64,000 nucleotides of DNA, from contig JBANSL010000012.1 of assembly GCA_037127255.1 (NCBI GenBank), positions 23,942,615-24,006,614 on the forward strand, given 5' to 3'. The notes beneath the pieces are model-generated. The model was not told the origin of the DNA, did no database searches, and saw only the letters and a program-made list of their open reading frames with translations. A program made the translations under genes and the position numbers. Below are positions 9,979 to 22,110 of the stretch, piece by piece (position 1 is the first letter of the stretch; each line of letters starts with the position of its first letter). The DNA is from Persicaria tinctoria. Taxonomy: Eukaryota; Streptophyta; Magnoliopsida; Caryophyllales; Polygonaceae.

Positions 9979-12808
9979 TGTAACACCCCCTTTTAAATCC
10001 CAAGGGAATGTTACAGCGCCAGTGAATCCGCAGACTTTAATGTCTTTGAATCCACCTGAGGCTTATAGGGACATGCAACCATGCTCCCATAAACAAGATG
10101 ATAATTTAAATATAATAAAATGGGCGGAAGTAAATAAAATTTATTAGTTTAAAATATATGTTCATAATAATAATAAGAATACTAAAACCATAAAGTATAA
10201 ATAAATTCTCAAAATAAATGAAATGAAAGTAGCGGTGCGGAAACTATAAAGGGTTCAAAACTTGTAGTAAAATGTTCAATAACTGATAGCCCGCTCTTCA
10301 ACTCTCTCCTACTCCGCTGTATGCACTAGACCTGAGGAATATGGTCTGGTGTTTCGTGAAAACGAAGGACACCAGCCATCCAATAAATAGGATGGTTAGT
10401 ACAATAAAGACTAGCAAATGATAGGGAAAATGTTCAGACTTTAACCTTACAGTGACCATAAAACGGTATGTCTCAGGTTAAGGGAATGACACGAATATTT
10501 AAAGTGGAAACTGGTAAAGAGGTAAAATTCCAAACATGACTCAGATGATCGTGAGGATCGATGATACGATAAGATAAGGAATTATACCTCGAGTAAAAGT
10601 GAAGTATAATATAACTGAATTGATCACCTATTAATCATCTCAATAATCACATTAACGTATATATGTAAATATAACACAATATAAAAACGTAGTGACACGG
10701 GTCCAGACTCAACTACGACTGCGACCTGAGACTTTGAAGTCTAATAAGGACACGGGTCCAGACTCAACGTACTAGGACTGCGACCTGAGACTTTGAAGTC
10801 TAAAAGGGACACGGGTCCAGACTCAACTAGGACTGCGACCTGAGACTGTTTGAAGTCTAGATATTCCATGGAACCTTTTAGATTGGGCTTTACACTATTC
10901 CCAACCTGCGAGATAGCCCTCGCACTGACTTTAAGTCAGTTCGCACCACGTGAGATGCAGATCTTAACATATCATACTTAAGCATCACATGGTGCCTATC
11001 TTAACTTATCATACATAACTAGTTTATACTAGGTGATCATAATAATGACATCAAACCAACCAGGACGTACAAGCACGGATATTTCAAAGGATCTTAATAT
11101 CGCATGCTATTAATTTGCATGAAAGAAACAAACAAAATTTCATGCAATCAGGAAGAGGAAAATGGGCAATTTTCACTTATCTCGAGTTATAAACAAATAA
11201 CATATTTAATACGCATATCACTATAATCAAATTAATAATTAATAATTGCCCATTAATTTATACTCATGCCAATTTATGAATAAGGAGATAAATTACATCA
11301 AGTAGACGGATATGCAATTTATCGAAACTGGCAAGGAAATTGGTCACAGGGCCGCATTCGACACAGAAGAATTTAAAAGGCACAACAAAAGAATCACGAA
11401 ACACGCAAAGGGCGTTTGAACGAAATCACTTGCCTTAACCATCGATGATCGGCTGATGACAACAAGGCGAGATTTTAGCACCTATTGAATCCAACGGAAA
11501 AAGGAACATTTACTATTGATATTTTATGCAATTAACTTTACTTAACTCAATTTAAAATTGAATTAATTCTATAAAGTTAAAAATCTATACCAATATAAAT
11601 TCCTCGGGAGGCGGGATCCGGCGTGAGTGCTTCGAGATTTCTTGGTGTCGCTGAAATGGGCAAGAATTGAATAATTTAGAAACTTTGGCCACTTAACTTA
11701 ATAAATACTTAATTAAGGGCCAGAAACGAAAATTAGAATAAAAACAGGGGAGATTCTTGTAATTAAAACCAAAAGAGATTAAAACCCCCAAATTGCTTCG
11801 ATGGAGTCTGAACGTACAGAGAAGGAGGAACAGGGCAGCGGCAATGGTGAGGCGGCGATGCTTGGCAGCGACCGGAGGCGATGAGCAGCGAAGGTCCTCG
11901 GCGCTCAAGCAGTGGTCGGAGGCGATGGGCAGCGGCAAGGCAAGGGCCTCGGCGGCGATGGGCCGTGTCCAGGCATCGGTCGGAGGCGGCTGCTCGGGCA
12001 GTGATTGCGGCGGCAAGCGGGGGCGATGGCAACGAGGGCTCGGGCTGCTGTCGTTGGTGTGGAAATCGGAGACGCAGGCGGCACGGGCTCGACCTTGGGC
12101 GATCTCCAGGCAGTGACTACAGTGGGTGCGGCGGCGGTGGCTCTTCGGCGGCAACAGGGGCGTGTTCGACCTTCTGTTCTCCGGCAAGACTACAACTGCA
12201 GGGCCCGGTGGCGAGTGAGATGGTCCGACGGTGATGGCTCATGGCTCAGGGTCACCGGCGGTGTGCTTGGACAGCGATCGGAGCGAGAAGAGGACGGCTG
12301 GCTGCGGGTTGAATCAGGAGGCGAGGGTGATGGATGACGGTGATGTGAGAGACGGTGAGGACAATTGTGGTTGAATTGGTTTTGGGTCGTGAAAACCCTA
12401 AAATTTGACGTGTATCTATAATGTTGAATTAGGTCAGATAAAAATGGACTTTTGATTCTTCGGGATTAAGAATAAATAAAAATAAAAATAGGGATTAAGA
12501 GTGGATGGTAGAATTTAAGAAAAAGAAATTAAAAAAAAACGGATAAAGATGGAGATAACGGGATGAATATTATTTGATTTAATTTTATAAATTAAATAAT
12601 AAGGGTATTTAGAGTATTTATTTAATTAAATCAACTCATATATTATTTCTCTTTAGAATAATTTAATTATTCTAATTCATACCATATATCTTATGTGAAT
12701 TTATTAAATGACCAAATTCACAAGATATATACTATAGTTTGATATAATATAGACTTATTCAATTAAATAAAAATAAGAAATAACTCAAAAATAATTTGGG
12801 GTATTTCA
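9979..12808 (-). repeat. 3' LTR of the Ty3/gypsy element
   Basis: 2830 bp, TGTAACACC... to ...GGGGTATTTCA on the + strand, so TG...CA on either strand. It contains three copies of a 55-59 bp repeat at 10694-10860 and a GC-rich block at 11780-12340. Open frames in that block (for example 11693-12187 minus, 164 residues) recur in both LTRs but look like GC-driven leader sequence, not genes. The left flank ends CACTCAAC. Confidence 0.9.
10694..10860. repeat. 55-59 bp tandem repeat inside LTR, three copies
   Basis: Units begin GACACGGGTCCAGACTCAAC at 10694, 10749 and 10808 and continue with CTGCGACCTGAGACT and TTTGAAGTCTA. The same array is at 17896-18062 in the other LTR. Confidence 0.9.
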
Positions 12809-14123
12809 TACATCCCCACTAAAATAAAGTTTCGTCCCGAAACTTAGAAAACAAACGAGAAATGAATTGAAGATAAGATAGTATCCTCAAAATAGATGAG
12901 AGGATATAGACTGATCAAAGGAGAGCTATGTGTATCAACAATGGTTCCCGAATAGGTAGAATTTAAGCATGCTTCGCTTAATGAACTTATCGAATACATG
13001 AGTGATGAGAATTATATCTAAAGTAACTCATTGCTTTCCGAACTCCTCAATGGCAAAGCTTGAAATTTTAATCCTATGAAAACAGTGTATATAAATCTAA
13101 AACAAGGATAATAAAATTTTGAAAGGCATCTTTTTATATTCACTCTCGTTGCTCGAGATAAGTGAACTTGCATCCCATAAGAAACGGGCTTAACTAACTT
13201 GTCATTGGCTTTCGTCTCAGCCCCATCTGGCTTCCTTTTCCAGGTTGCCAAATGGCCCGGGTGGCTTTGAAGGCAACCATTGTGACATAACTAGCCAACC
13301 TTATCCATATGAGATGAGTGTGAGTCTTCGTCTTCTGGTTTATCGACATGAACATTGTCTGGTCCTTCAGCACATGCGTCCTTGCGTCCTTGTCTTCTTC
13401 ATAAACATAAATCGTGTATATCTATATACTATTTTCAAGCTTTTTTTTTCCAATGAGAGTTCGGTTGCTCGATCATGGAAAGGAGAGATGAAATATGTAA
13501 CCCGTGATCGTTTAATACTATCAAGATTTAGGAAAGTGAACATACCTACATAAAAAGTTACTAATCCTCCTTAAGGACCTTACATAAGACATATCGATAA
13601 TTAATCGCTGATTTCACATGCGGGTATGACTCCTGCTTATATAGAAGCAAAACAAAGGAGCCCTTCTAGAGTCTATAGGGAGCACTTCCCGACCCTTTTT
13701 CGATATCTATAAAAACACGGATTGACCAACTTGGTATGGAATCAGAAGTATCAACATACTAGAGCCGACTATATAACATGAAAGAAATATTAGTAGGGAA
13801 ATGTGCAAAACTTATATGGTATTCAACGTTAGAATATTACCAATTCGCACACCAATTCCCCACTTGACTTCAACCTGTAAGGTTGTAAGGATGAATCCAA
13901 AATTGACTACTTAGAATAACAATATCGGAATTTTGATTGCTAGATATGTAGTTTATCGGAAATACTTGTCCATTGACTCACTTTATCGATATGCTAGAAC
14001 ATACTAGCATGAAGGAATTACTAAACAGCTTGATGTTGCACAACCTTTTCAGTGTAGCTTACTCTTGTTAAGGTGTAAAGCTTAAGACCTTGCTTAGACG
14101 TTCCTTCCATTGAAACCTTGTTC
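12809..14123 (-). other. Non-coding 3' internal region of the gypsy element
   Basis: Between the purine tract and the last polyprotein relic. Short frames at 13018-13553 show no retroelement motif. I see no second gene here. Confidence 0.6.
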
Positions 14124-14375
14124 TTATCTCGCATTATAGGTTCCGATGGGGCGGACCTCAATATCCTCATAGCTGAAAATGTGATTTGGGTCAGGCACGT
14201 ACTTTCGTAGCAGTGGTACATGGAAGACGCCATGTACTGGATGGGCTGACGAAGGCAGAGCAAGGCGGTAGGCAACATTGCCTACACGCTTCAGAATCTC
14301 AAATGACCCGACATATTGAGAGTTCCGCTTCCCTCGCTTTCTGAACCGGAAGACTCCCTTCATGGGTGAACACGT
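14124..14375 (-). pseudogene. Post-integrase (GPF/chromodomain-side) relic of gypsy pol
   Basis: A frame of about 80 residues contains SPMKGVFRFRKRGKRN, YVGSFEILKRVGNVAYRLALP and VFHVPLLRKYVPDP, the conserved segment that follows the integrase catalytic core in Ty3/gypsy polyproteins. It directly abuts the RNase H relic: the catalytic D,D-35-E part of integrase is absent. The downstream chromodomain is not recognisable. Confidence 0.85.
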
Positions 14376-15436
14376 CCTTGAGACTCTTGTGGTCAGTGTA
14401 TATTTGACAACGAACTCCATACAGATAATGGCATCAGATTTTCAAAGCAAATACCACAACAGCTATTTCCAGATCATGCACTGGATAGTTCTCCTCACAC
14501 AGCTTCAACTATCGTGAGGCATAGGTTATCACCTTCACATCTTGCATCAATACACCATCCCAGACCTTTCTTGGAAGCATCACTATAAATCAAGTAATCC
14601 TTTGACTCTTTAGGGAGTGCCAGAATAGGCGCTGTGGTCAACCGCTTCTTGAGCTCCTGAAAACACTCTTCGCACTTGTCATTCTAGATGAATTTCTGGG
14701 ATTTACGCAGGAGTAAGGCTAGTGGTTGGACCCTTTTGGAAAACCCTTCCATGAACCTCCTGTAATAACCTGCTAGTCCCAGAAAAATCTGGATCTCCTT
14801 GATATTCTTCGGCAAATTCCACTTCTCTAAAGCTGCTATCTTTTAGGGGTCGACCATCACCCCTTACTCTGAGCTGATGTGGCATAGGAATACCACCTAC
14901 TTCATCCAAAAGTCACACTTAGACAGCTTTGCGTACAGCTGATGCTTTCGCAGTGTCATCAAAATAATTCTCAAGTGTTCAAAGTGAGTGTCCTCACTCA
15001 GCGGGTAGATCAGGATGTCGTCAGTGAAGACTACGGCGAACTTGTCCAAATACTGGTGAAAACAACGGTTCAACGAATCCATGAATACTGCTGGGGCATT
15101 TGTTAAGCCAAAAGGCATCACCACAAACTCATAATGCCCATAACGTGTCCTGAAAGCAGTCTTTGGAATATCCTCATCACGAACTCGGAGCTGATGATAA
15201 CCAGATCGAAGGTCAATCTTGGAGAATACCTTCGCTCCTTGAAGCTGATCTAACAAGTCATCGATGCGTGGCAGCGGATACTTGTTCTTGATTGTCACCT
15301 TATTTAGCTCCGGATAATCAATAGACAGGCGGAAAGAGCCGTCTTTCTTCTTCACAAACAGCACTGGAGCACCCCAAGGTGAAGCACTGGGTCGAATATA
15401 ACCCTTCTCTAACAACTCTTCAAGCTGACTCTTTAA
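14376..15436 (-). pseudogene. Reverse transcriptase and partial RNase H relic (Ty3/gypsy)
   Basis: The RT part (14897-15415) is well preserved: [70 protein letters not shown] and the catalytic [10 protein letters not shown] (usual F-I/V-D-D). A TAG follows the FWMK segment, and more stops lie in the thumb and RNase H part. That part is still readable as [16 protein letters not shown], a DYLIYSDASKKG catalytic start and a TDHKSLK end. The frame then jumps straight into the post-integrase segment near 14375. Not functional. Confidence 0.88.
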
Positions 15437-16080
15437 TTATTGCATCTCCACTGGAGCCACGCGATACGGGGCTTTGGAAATAGGAGCGGTTCCTGACTCT
15501 AAGTCGATGGTGAACTCAATGAACTGCTTTGAAGGTAAACTAGGAATTTCATCGGGAAAATCATCAGGACAATCCCGAACTACAGGAATATCGGAGATAT
15601 GGACCAGGTCGGATGGCTGATCCTGCAGATAACATAAGAATTTGGCACCACCTTGACGTAACAATTTGGCTGCCTGCATTACAATAATAACACGGCCATC
15701 CTCCTCAGGGATGCGCCCACGAAATCTGCACACAACCCTACCGTCCGACGAAATGGTCACGATTCTCCGTCCACAATCAATGATTGCACTAAGGCGAGTA
15801 AGTCAATCCATACCGAGAATGATGTTCTGAGGAAGGATCGGAAGCAGAACAAGATCGGCAAGGTATTCATCGCCACCTATCGCGATGGGGAAGTGGAATA
15901 ACATTTTCCTACCTCGAACTCTATCCCCACTAGGGAATTTCACAATAAAGGAATCATCTAGAGTCACAGATTCTAATCCGAGTCTTTCAACAGTTTGCTC
16001 GGCTAGAAAAGAATGAGAAGCACCTGGATAAAAAGAATATTAATTGGCTCGACCCGGAGATAGATAATACCTTGAGCCAT
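15437..16080 (-). pseudogene. Retropepsin-like protease relic and PR-RT linker
   Basis: The expected active-site DSG triad is degenerate: the frame reads FYPGASHSF where family members read D-S/T-G-A-(S/T)-H-S-F, so the catalytic Asp is lost. Further on, PQNIILGMD is followed by a TGA (15803-15805) in place of the usual Trp. The linker (SDLVHISDIPVVRDCPDDFPDEI, about 15520-15640) is typical of gypsy polyproteins. A TAA at 15434-15436 separates it from RT. Confidence 0.8.
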
Positions 16081-16099
16081 AGAAGAAGTAGTGTCATCC

Positions 16100-16915
16100 A
16101 TCCTACACGTTTAATATAGTCGCAGACCCTGCTGAGATGGCCCGACGACATTTTTCCCTTTGTTCACAGTCGACTGTGAACCTGCAGGAATCTGGGTATT
16201 CTGCTGGTACTACTGCGGAAGGTGTTGTTGCTGATGAGATCTTAATCATCGCCATCTTCTGCAAAGACATATAGCTCGACGAGTTTGTCCAATTCGAAGC
16301 TATGCTTTTGTGATGATGCATCTTTCTCTGACCCAGCATGCTCACACATCTCTTTTTTATCTCATCTCTAGCCTGATCACAACATATTTCCCGCTCATTC
16401 ACAATTCATTCCTTATTCATGTATATTTCCCCGGTCTTCCTCCCGCGGAGCCTCTAACTCGCTCTCCTTTCTTGCAAAGCCTGGAATTCTTTCTCATCTG
16501 CTAGGTTTTCCAAAAAGGATCTCTTCTTTAACTCCTCTTTACTAGGACTTTGAGATGGTTCCATGCCGTACACTCGGACGAGATTCTAGAGGTACTTTTT
16601 CCTCTTGTCATCCAGAGGAGCTGACATGACCCTCTTTTCCCTTGTTGCCTTTTCCTCGCTGTAAGGTCGAAGAGTTCCCAAATTATTTTCCTTGTACCAC
16701 TCGCGGGTGAGCTTCCTGCCATATTCTGTGGCTGCAGCTCCTTCAAGAGGATCGACCAGGACATTCATCCCCATAGACAGCTCAACTGTAGCTTTTCCAC
16801 GACCGTCACCTCTGTGCTGGAGTCAGACGCAGTGCCAGAGTTGTTGGTGAGGTCAATGCAATAGGGGTAACCGGTGGCACACAGTCCTAAGGTCTTGCTA
16901 ACATTAGACATCTAT
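16100..16915 (-). pseudogene. gag relic of the gypsy element
   Basis: Several short minus-strand frames follow the leader. A start is likely at about 16912 (MSNVSKTLG). A fragment at 16586-16774 (EYGRKLTREWYKENNLGTLRP) resembles a nucleocapsid-side gag segment with frameshifts. No intact zinc knuckle can be found. Position between PBS and protease is the main support. Confidence 0.6.
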
Positions 16916-17160
16916 CAAGGAGGGCGAGGAGTCATCAGTACTCGAGCGAGACAATCCAGAAAGCGAGATTTAGAACAAGAATAAAGAATATAAGCTTAGT
17001 CTATGGCGGGAGCAGGAGCGTGAGCAGGATTATCGGACAATTATTTTAAAATTATTTCCAAAACTGATTACTTTTGTAAATAGAACTTAGTTTTGATAAA
17101 AGCCTTTGAAATTTACTTTAGAAATTATTTTAAAATCCGAATGAAATCGTTTTAAAACCT

Positions 17161-17175
17161 ATAGCTCTGATACCA
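17161..17175 (-). other. Primer binding site, initiator-Met tRNA
   Basis: The minus strand reads TGGTATCAGAGCTAT a few bases inside the right LTR. TGGTATCAGAGC is the classic complement of the 3' end of plant initiator methionine tRNA. It sets the element orientation to minus. Confidence 0.93.
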
Positions 17176-17180
17176 CCTTC

Positions 17181-20003
17181 TGTAACACCCCCTTTTAAAT
17201 CCCAAGGGAATGTTACAGCGCCAGTGAATCCGCAGACTTTAATGTCTTTGAATCCACCTGAGGCTTATAGGGACATGCAACCATGCTCCCATAAACAAGA
17301 TGATAATTTAAATATAATAAAATGGGCGGAAGTAAATAAAATTTATTAGTTTAAAATATATGTTCATAATAATAATAAGAATACTAAAACCATAAAGTAT
17401 AAATAAATTCTCAAAATAAATGAAATGAAAGTAGCGGTGCGGAAACTATAAAGGGTTCAAAACTTGTAGTAAAATGTTCAATAACTGATAGCCCGCTCTT
17501 CAACTCTCTCCTGCTCCGCTGTATGCACTAGACCTGAGGAATATGGTCTGGTGTTTCGTGAAAACGAAGGACACCAGCCATCCAATAAATAGGATGGTTA
17601 GTACAATAAAGACTAGCAAATGATAGGGAAAATGTTCAGACTTTAACCTTACAGTGACCATAAAACGGTATGTCTCAGGTTAAGGGAATGACACGAATAT
17701 TTAAAGTGGAAACTGGTAAAGAGGTAAAATTCCAAACATGACTCAGATGATCGTGAGGATCGATGATACGATAAGATAAGGAATTATACCTCGAGTAAAA
17801 GTGAAGTATAATATAACTGAATTGATCACCTATTAATCATCTCAATAATCACATTAACGTATATATGTAAATATAACACAATATAAAAACGTAGTGACAC
17901 GGGTCCAGACTCAACTACGACTGCGACCTGAGACTTTGAAGTCTAATAAGGACACGGGTCCAGACTCAACGTACTAGGACTGCGACCTGAGACTTTGAAG
18001 TCTAAAAGGGACACGGGTCCAGACTCAACTAGGACTGCGACCTGAGACTGTTTGAAGTCTAGATATTCCATGGAACCTTTTAGATTGGGCTTTACACTAT
18101 TCCCAACCTGCGAGATAGCCCTCGCACTGACTTTAAGTCAGTTCGCACCACGTGAGATGCAGATCTTAACATATCATACTTAAGCATCACATGGTGCCTA
18201 TCTTAACTTATCATACATAACTAGTTTATACTAGGTGATCATAATAATGACATCAAACCAACCAGGACGTACAAGCACGGATATTTCAAAGGATCTTAAT
18301 ATCGCATGCTATTAATTTGCATGAAAGAAACAAACAAAATTTCATGCAATCAGGAAGAGGAAAATGGGCAATTTTCACTTATCTCGAGTTATAAACAAAT
18401 AACATATTTAATACGCATATCACTATAATCAAATTAATAATTAATAATTGCCCATTAATTTATACTCATGCCAATTTATGAATAAGGAGATAAATTACAT
18501 CAAGCAGACGGATATGCAATTTATCGAAACTGGCAAGGAAATTGGTCACAGGGCCGCATTCGACACAGAAGAATTTAAAAGGCACAACAAAAGAATCACG
18601 AAACATGCAAAGGGCGTTTGAACGAAATCACCTGCCTTAACCATCGATGATCGGCTGATGACAACAAGGCGAGATTTTAGCACCTATTGAATCCAACGGA
18701 AAAAGGAACATTTACTATTGATATTTTATGCAATTAACTTTACTTAACTCAATTTAAAATTGAATTAATTCTATAAAGTTAAAAATCTATACCAATATAA
18801 ATTCATCGGGAGGCGGGATCCGGCGTGAGTGCTTCGAGATTTCTTGGTGTCGCTGAAATGGGCAAGAATTGAATAATTTAGAAACTTTGGCCACTTAACT
18901 TAATAAATACTTAATTAAGGGCCAGAAACGAAAATTGGAATAAAAACAGGGGAGATTCTTGTAATTAAAACCAAAAGAGATTAAAACCCCCAAATTGCTT
19001 CGATGGAGTCTGAACGTACAGAGAAGGAGGAACAGGGCAGCGGCAATGGTGAGGCGGCGATGCTTGGCAGCGACCGGAGGCGATGAGCAGCGAAGGTCCT
19101 CGGCGCTCAAGCAGTGGTCGGAGGCGATGGGCAGCGGCAAGGCAAGGGCCTCGGCGGCGATGGGCCGTGTCCAGGCAGCGGTCGGAGGCGGCTGCTCGGG
19201 CAGTGATTGCGGCGGCAAGCGGGGGCGATGGCAACGAGGGCTCGGGCTGCTGTCGTTGGTGTGGAAATCGGAGACGCAGGCGGCACGGGCTCGACCTTGG
19301 GCGATCTCCAGGCAGTGACTACAGTGGGTGCGGCGGCGGTGGCTCTTCGGCGGCAACAGGGGCGTGTTCGACCTTCTGTTCTCCGGCAAGACTACAACTG
19401 CAGGGCCCGGTGGCGAGTGAGATGGTCCGACGGTGATGGCTCATGGCTCAGGGTCACCGGCGGTGTGCTTGGACAGCGATCGGAGCGAGAAGAGGACGGC
19501 TGGCTGCGGGTTGAATCAGGAGGCGAGGGTGATGGATGACGGTGATGTGAGAGACGGTGAGGACAATTGTGGTTGAATTGGTTTTGGGTCGTGAAAACCC
19601 TAAAATTTGACGTGTATCTATATAATGTTGAATTAGGTCAGATAAAAATGGACTTTTGATTCTTCGGGATTAAGAATAAATAAAAATAGGGATTAAGAGT
19701 GGATGGTAGAATTTAAGAAAAAGAAATAAAAAAAAAACGGATAAAGATGGAGATAACGGGATGAATATTATTTAATTTAATTTTATAAATTAAATAATAA
19801 GGGTATTTAGAGTATTTATTTAATTAAATCAACTCATATATTATTTCTCTTTAGAATAATTTAATTATTCTAATTCATACCATATATCTTATGTGAATTT
19901 ATTAAATGACCAAATTCACAAGATATATACTATAGTTTGATATAATATAGACTTATTCAATTAAATAAAAATAAGAAATAACCCAAAAATAATTTGGGGT
20001 ATT
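17181..20003 (-). repeat. 5' LTR of the Ty3/gypsy element, outer end clipped
   Basis: Nearly identical to 9979-12808, with scattered substitutions (for example CTGCTCCGCTG against CTACTCCGCTG) and small indels. The outer end stops at GGGGTATT, whereas the other LTR ends GGGGTATTTCA: the last three bases are missing and the sequence switches directly into segment S at ATAATGTGG. The 55-59 bp array is at 17896-18062. Confidence 0.9.
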
Positions 20004-21175
20004 ATAATGTGGAATCAATAAAATCAATACAAGGTGACATACCCATCCAAGAATTATATACAACATTTCTATAGATTCCATCTTCTCAAAAGTAGCATCA
20101 AACTAGTTGCTAACAACATAACTCTTATGAAAGTAGTACGTTGCTAACAACCCAAAAAGCTCTTAAGAGCAAAATAAAAACAGATGTAGGCAATTATCTA
20201 ATTGTTGTAAAGAGTGAGGTCAACTATAAAGATGCAGCAACAAGGACATATTTAATCGTACACTGGACAATATCTGATGGAACTAGCTGCATCTCTTTGA
20301 TCTTTGACAACTCTAGGGGTCCATAATGGTCTTCAGAATCCGAGCTCTCTTAATCTTATTCTTCAGCATCAATCTGCAAGAAAAGGTTCCAAGTAAATGC
20401 ATAATATATAATTCCTTATCCAAGCTTCAAAAATTACATCCCAAAGTTAGCTAAGCAAAGTAGAGCGCAGAGAATTAAAATAGTGACCTTCGAAAGCTAC
20501 TTTACATCTATTTTCCTCAATTGATTCAAGTGTAATTGCCTAGAAAAAAATTAACAAAGAAGGAATAAAAACAAAGTTATAAATTAAACACAAAATAATA
20601 TTGGCAATTTGGCTCAACAATAGGAAGAGAAAGAGGGCCACAATAGAGAAACATAACTGTTGCATCAATTTTTATCAGAAGAGTCCCTGCTGACACATTT
20701 GAGCTTCAAGAAAAGTTAAGGAAAACAATTGTGGCCTGCGTTTTTTATCTTGGGAGCAACAAAGGAGCTCTAAATATTACCTCAAAACAAGAGAGGATAA
20801 ATATATGCCAAATGCTAGATTTTCAGTTACGAATCAAAATGGGTCTAATCATGTACATGTTTTTGCGCTTGCCAACCAAAACCCCTAATTAATTTAACTT
20901 ATTTATGATCCAGAAAACCTGCATTATACAAATCAATGTTGCTAGCTAACCTAGAAATTAAATTAATGTGAAAAGTTGAATGCACATTTGGCCAATAGCA
21001 TTTCTCATGATGTTTGATTAATATATAACTCCTTATAACGCAAAAGCTTACCCTAATCATGTAGGTAGAGGTGGAAACTTTGAAATTAATGCACATTTGC
21101 AACCATGGCATCAAACACTCTGGTTATGAATTGAAATCAAATGAATGTATAAAAGAAGCAGTGCACTCAACATCC
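20004..21175 (-). repeat. Segment S, copy 3, with empty retrotransposon site
   Basis: Starts abruptly at the clipped LTR end at a point equal to about 8845 in copy 2 and then follows copy 2 almost base for base to GGTTAT at 21127. It continues through AAGCAGTGCACTCAACATCC (about 21157), which corresponds to the uninterrupted insertion site of the retrotransposon. The minus-strand splice-like signals described for copy 2 are preserved. Confidence 0.75.
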
Positions 21176-22110
21176 AAATATTACCGTCTACAATATAGAA
21201 CTTGAATTCAACAGAAACCCAATCAAGAACAATAAATATAACCCACTTACGAGAACCAGAGGAAGTCCAACCACAATCAACCAAACAAACAAGATCAATA
21301 AGATGTCAACCACAATCAGACCGAGAACTAATTGTTAAAGTAAATTATAGCAGAAATGGTCAATATCAAGCATGTAGGTGATTCTTGAACCAAAATCAGC
21401 AAAGGAAAATTAGGAACCAAAAGAAAGCAACCAAGTGATTTCTGTGAGGAATATTATCAAACACCTTATGTGCAGTTTCTTTACAACCTAATATAAGTGA
21501 ACAACGATGCCAGAACCTAGAGATGGCAGCCACAATCAGACCAAAAAATCACAGCAAATCAATAAGGGGAAAACCAGTCGATTAGCTACAAAGGAAGAAA
21601 GGCAGAAGAGAAAGAGAGAAACCTGAGAGCGAAGCCTCCGGAGTACCGAAGGCCTGACGACGAGGATCGAAGGGGCTCCGGAGGAGCTTCGTGATCAACG
21701 ACGATGGAGAGCTTCGAAGGGCTAACAGAGAGAGGCGGTGAGCAATTGAAGATCGTCAATGAAGTCAACGGTGTAGCGAAACTCAATAGTGGAAGGAGGT
21801 CGAAGCACAACTGCAGACGCCGAAGATCGTCCTTCATCTTCTTCTTCGCGAGATCTGTGAAAAACTGAAAATGGATGGAAGGATGAAGACGCCGATAGAG
21901 AGGCGATTCCAATGTTAGTGGTGGAAGGAGATCTGAAATGAAGAAAGGGAGAGCGAGGAGGCAGGTGGAGGTAGGGTATAGGGGCTAACCGGCTAATTGT
22001 TTTTTGTGGGGGTATGGCACGGCTCATTGGTATTTTAAAGGGGCTAGATACCTAACAACAATCTCAAAAAGGTGTTTTCTACCAAATTCCCTCATAATAA
22101 TTCAGCCCCA
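21176..22110 (-). other. CT-rich (minus strand) leader-like stretch, no defined gene
   Basis: On the minus strand 22030 to 21586 is rich in CT runs and codes several overlapping frames of 60-108 residues (for example MESPLYRRLHPSIHFQFFTD...) without recognisable domains. It ends in TTCCTTTGTAG before a drop to AT-rich sequence, and contains a TCTCAG/GTTTCT junction. It resembles a plant 5' UTR with first introns, upstream of the exon-like parts of S copy 3. This is inference from composition only. Confidence 0.35.

Larger units (their letters stand above)
9979..20003 (-). mobile_element. Ty3/gypsy retrotransposon, chromovirus-like, integrase core deleted
   Basis: A 10.0-kb element on the minus strand with 2.8-kb LTRs (9979-12808 and 17181-20003), an initiator-Met primer site at 17161-17175 and a purine-rich tract next to the left LTR (AGTGGGGATG on the minus strand near 12812). 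Domains run gag, protease, RT, RNase H, then post-integrase. The end of RNase H and the whole integrase core are missing (junction near 14375). Large LTRs, PR-RT-RH-IN order and the post-integrase GKR..YVG.FEIL region suggest the Tekay/Del type, but that lineage is inferred. All coding parts carry stops. The sampled LTR stretches are almost identical, so insertion was recent, and mobility must have relied on proteins made in trans. Confidence 0.9.

Noticed and set aside
11693..12337. Overlapping open frames of 89-164 residues on both strands in the left LTR, repeated at 18895-19539
   Set aside because: They lie in a GC-rich block of the LTR, occur in several frames at once, and show no domain; the identity between the LTRs reflects common descent, not coding constraint.
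4743..22060. Shared GGGCTAGATA string near 4744 and 22038 as transposon ends of one large element
   Set aside because: Both copies are in the same orientation and similarity ends after about ten bases, so they are not terminal inverted repeats.
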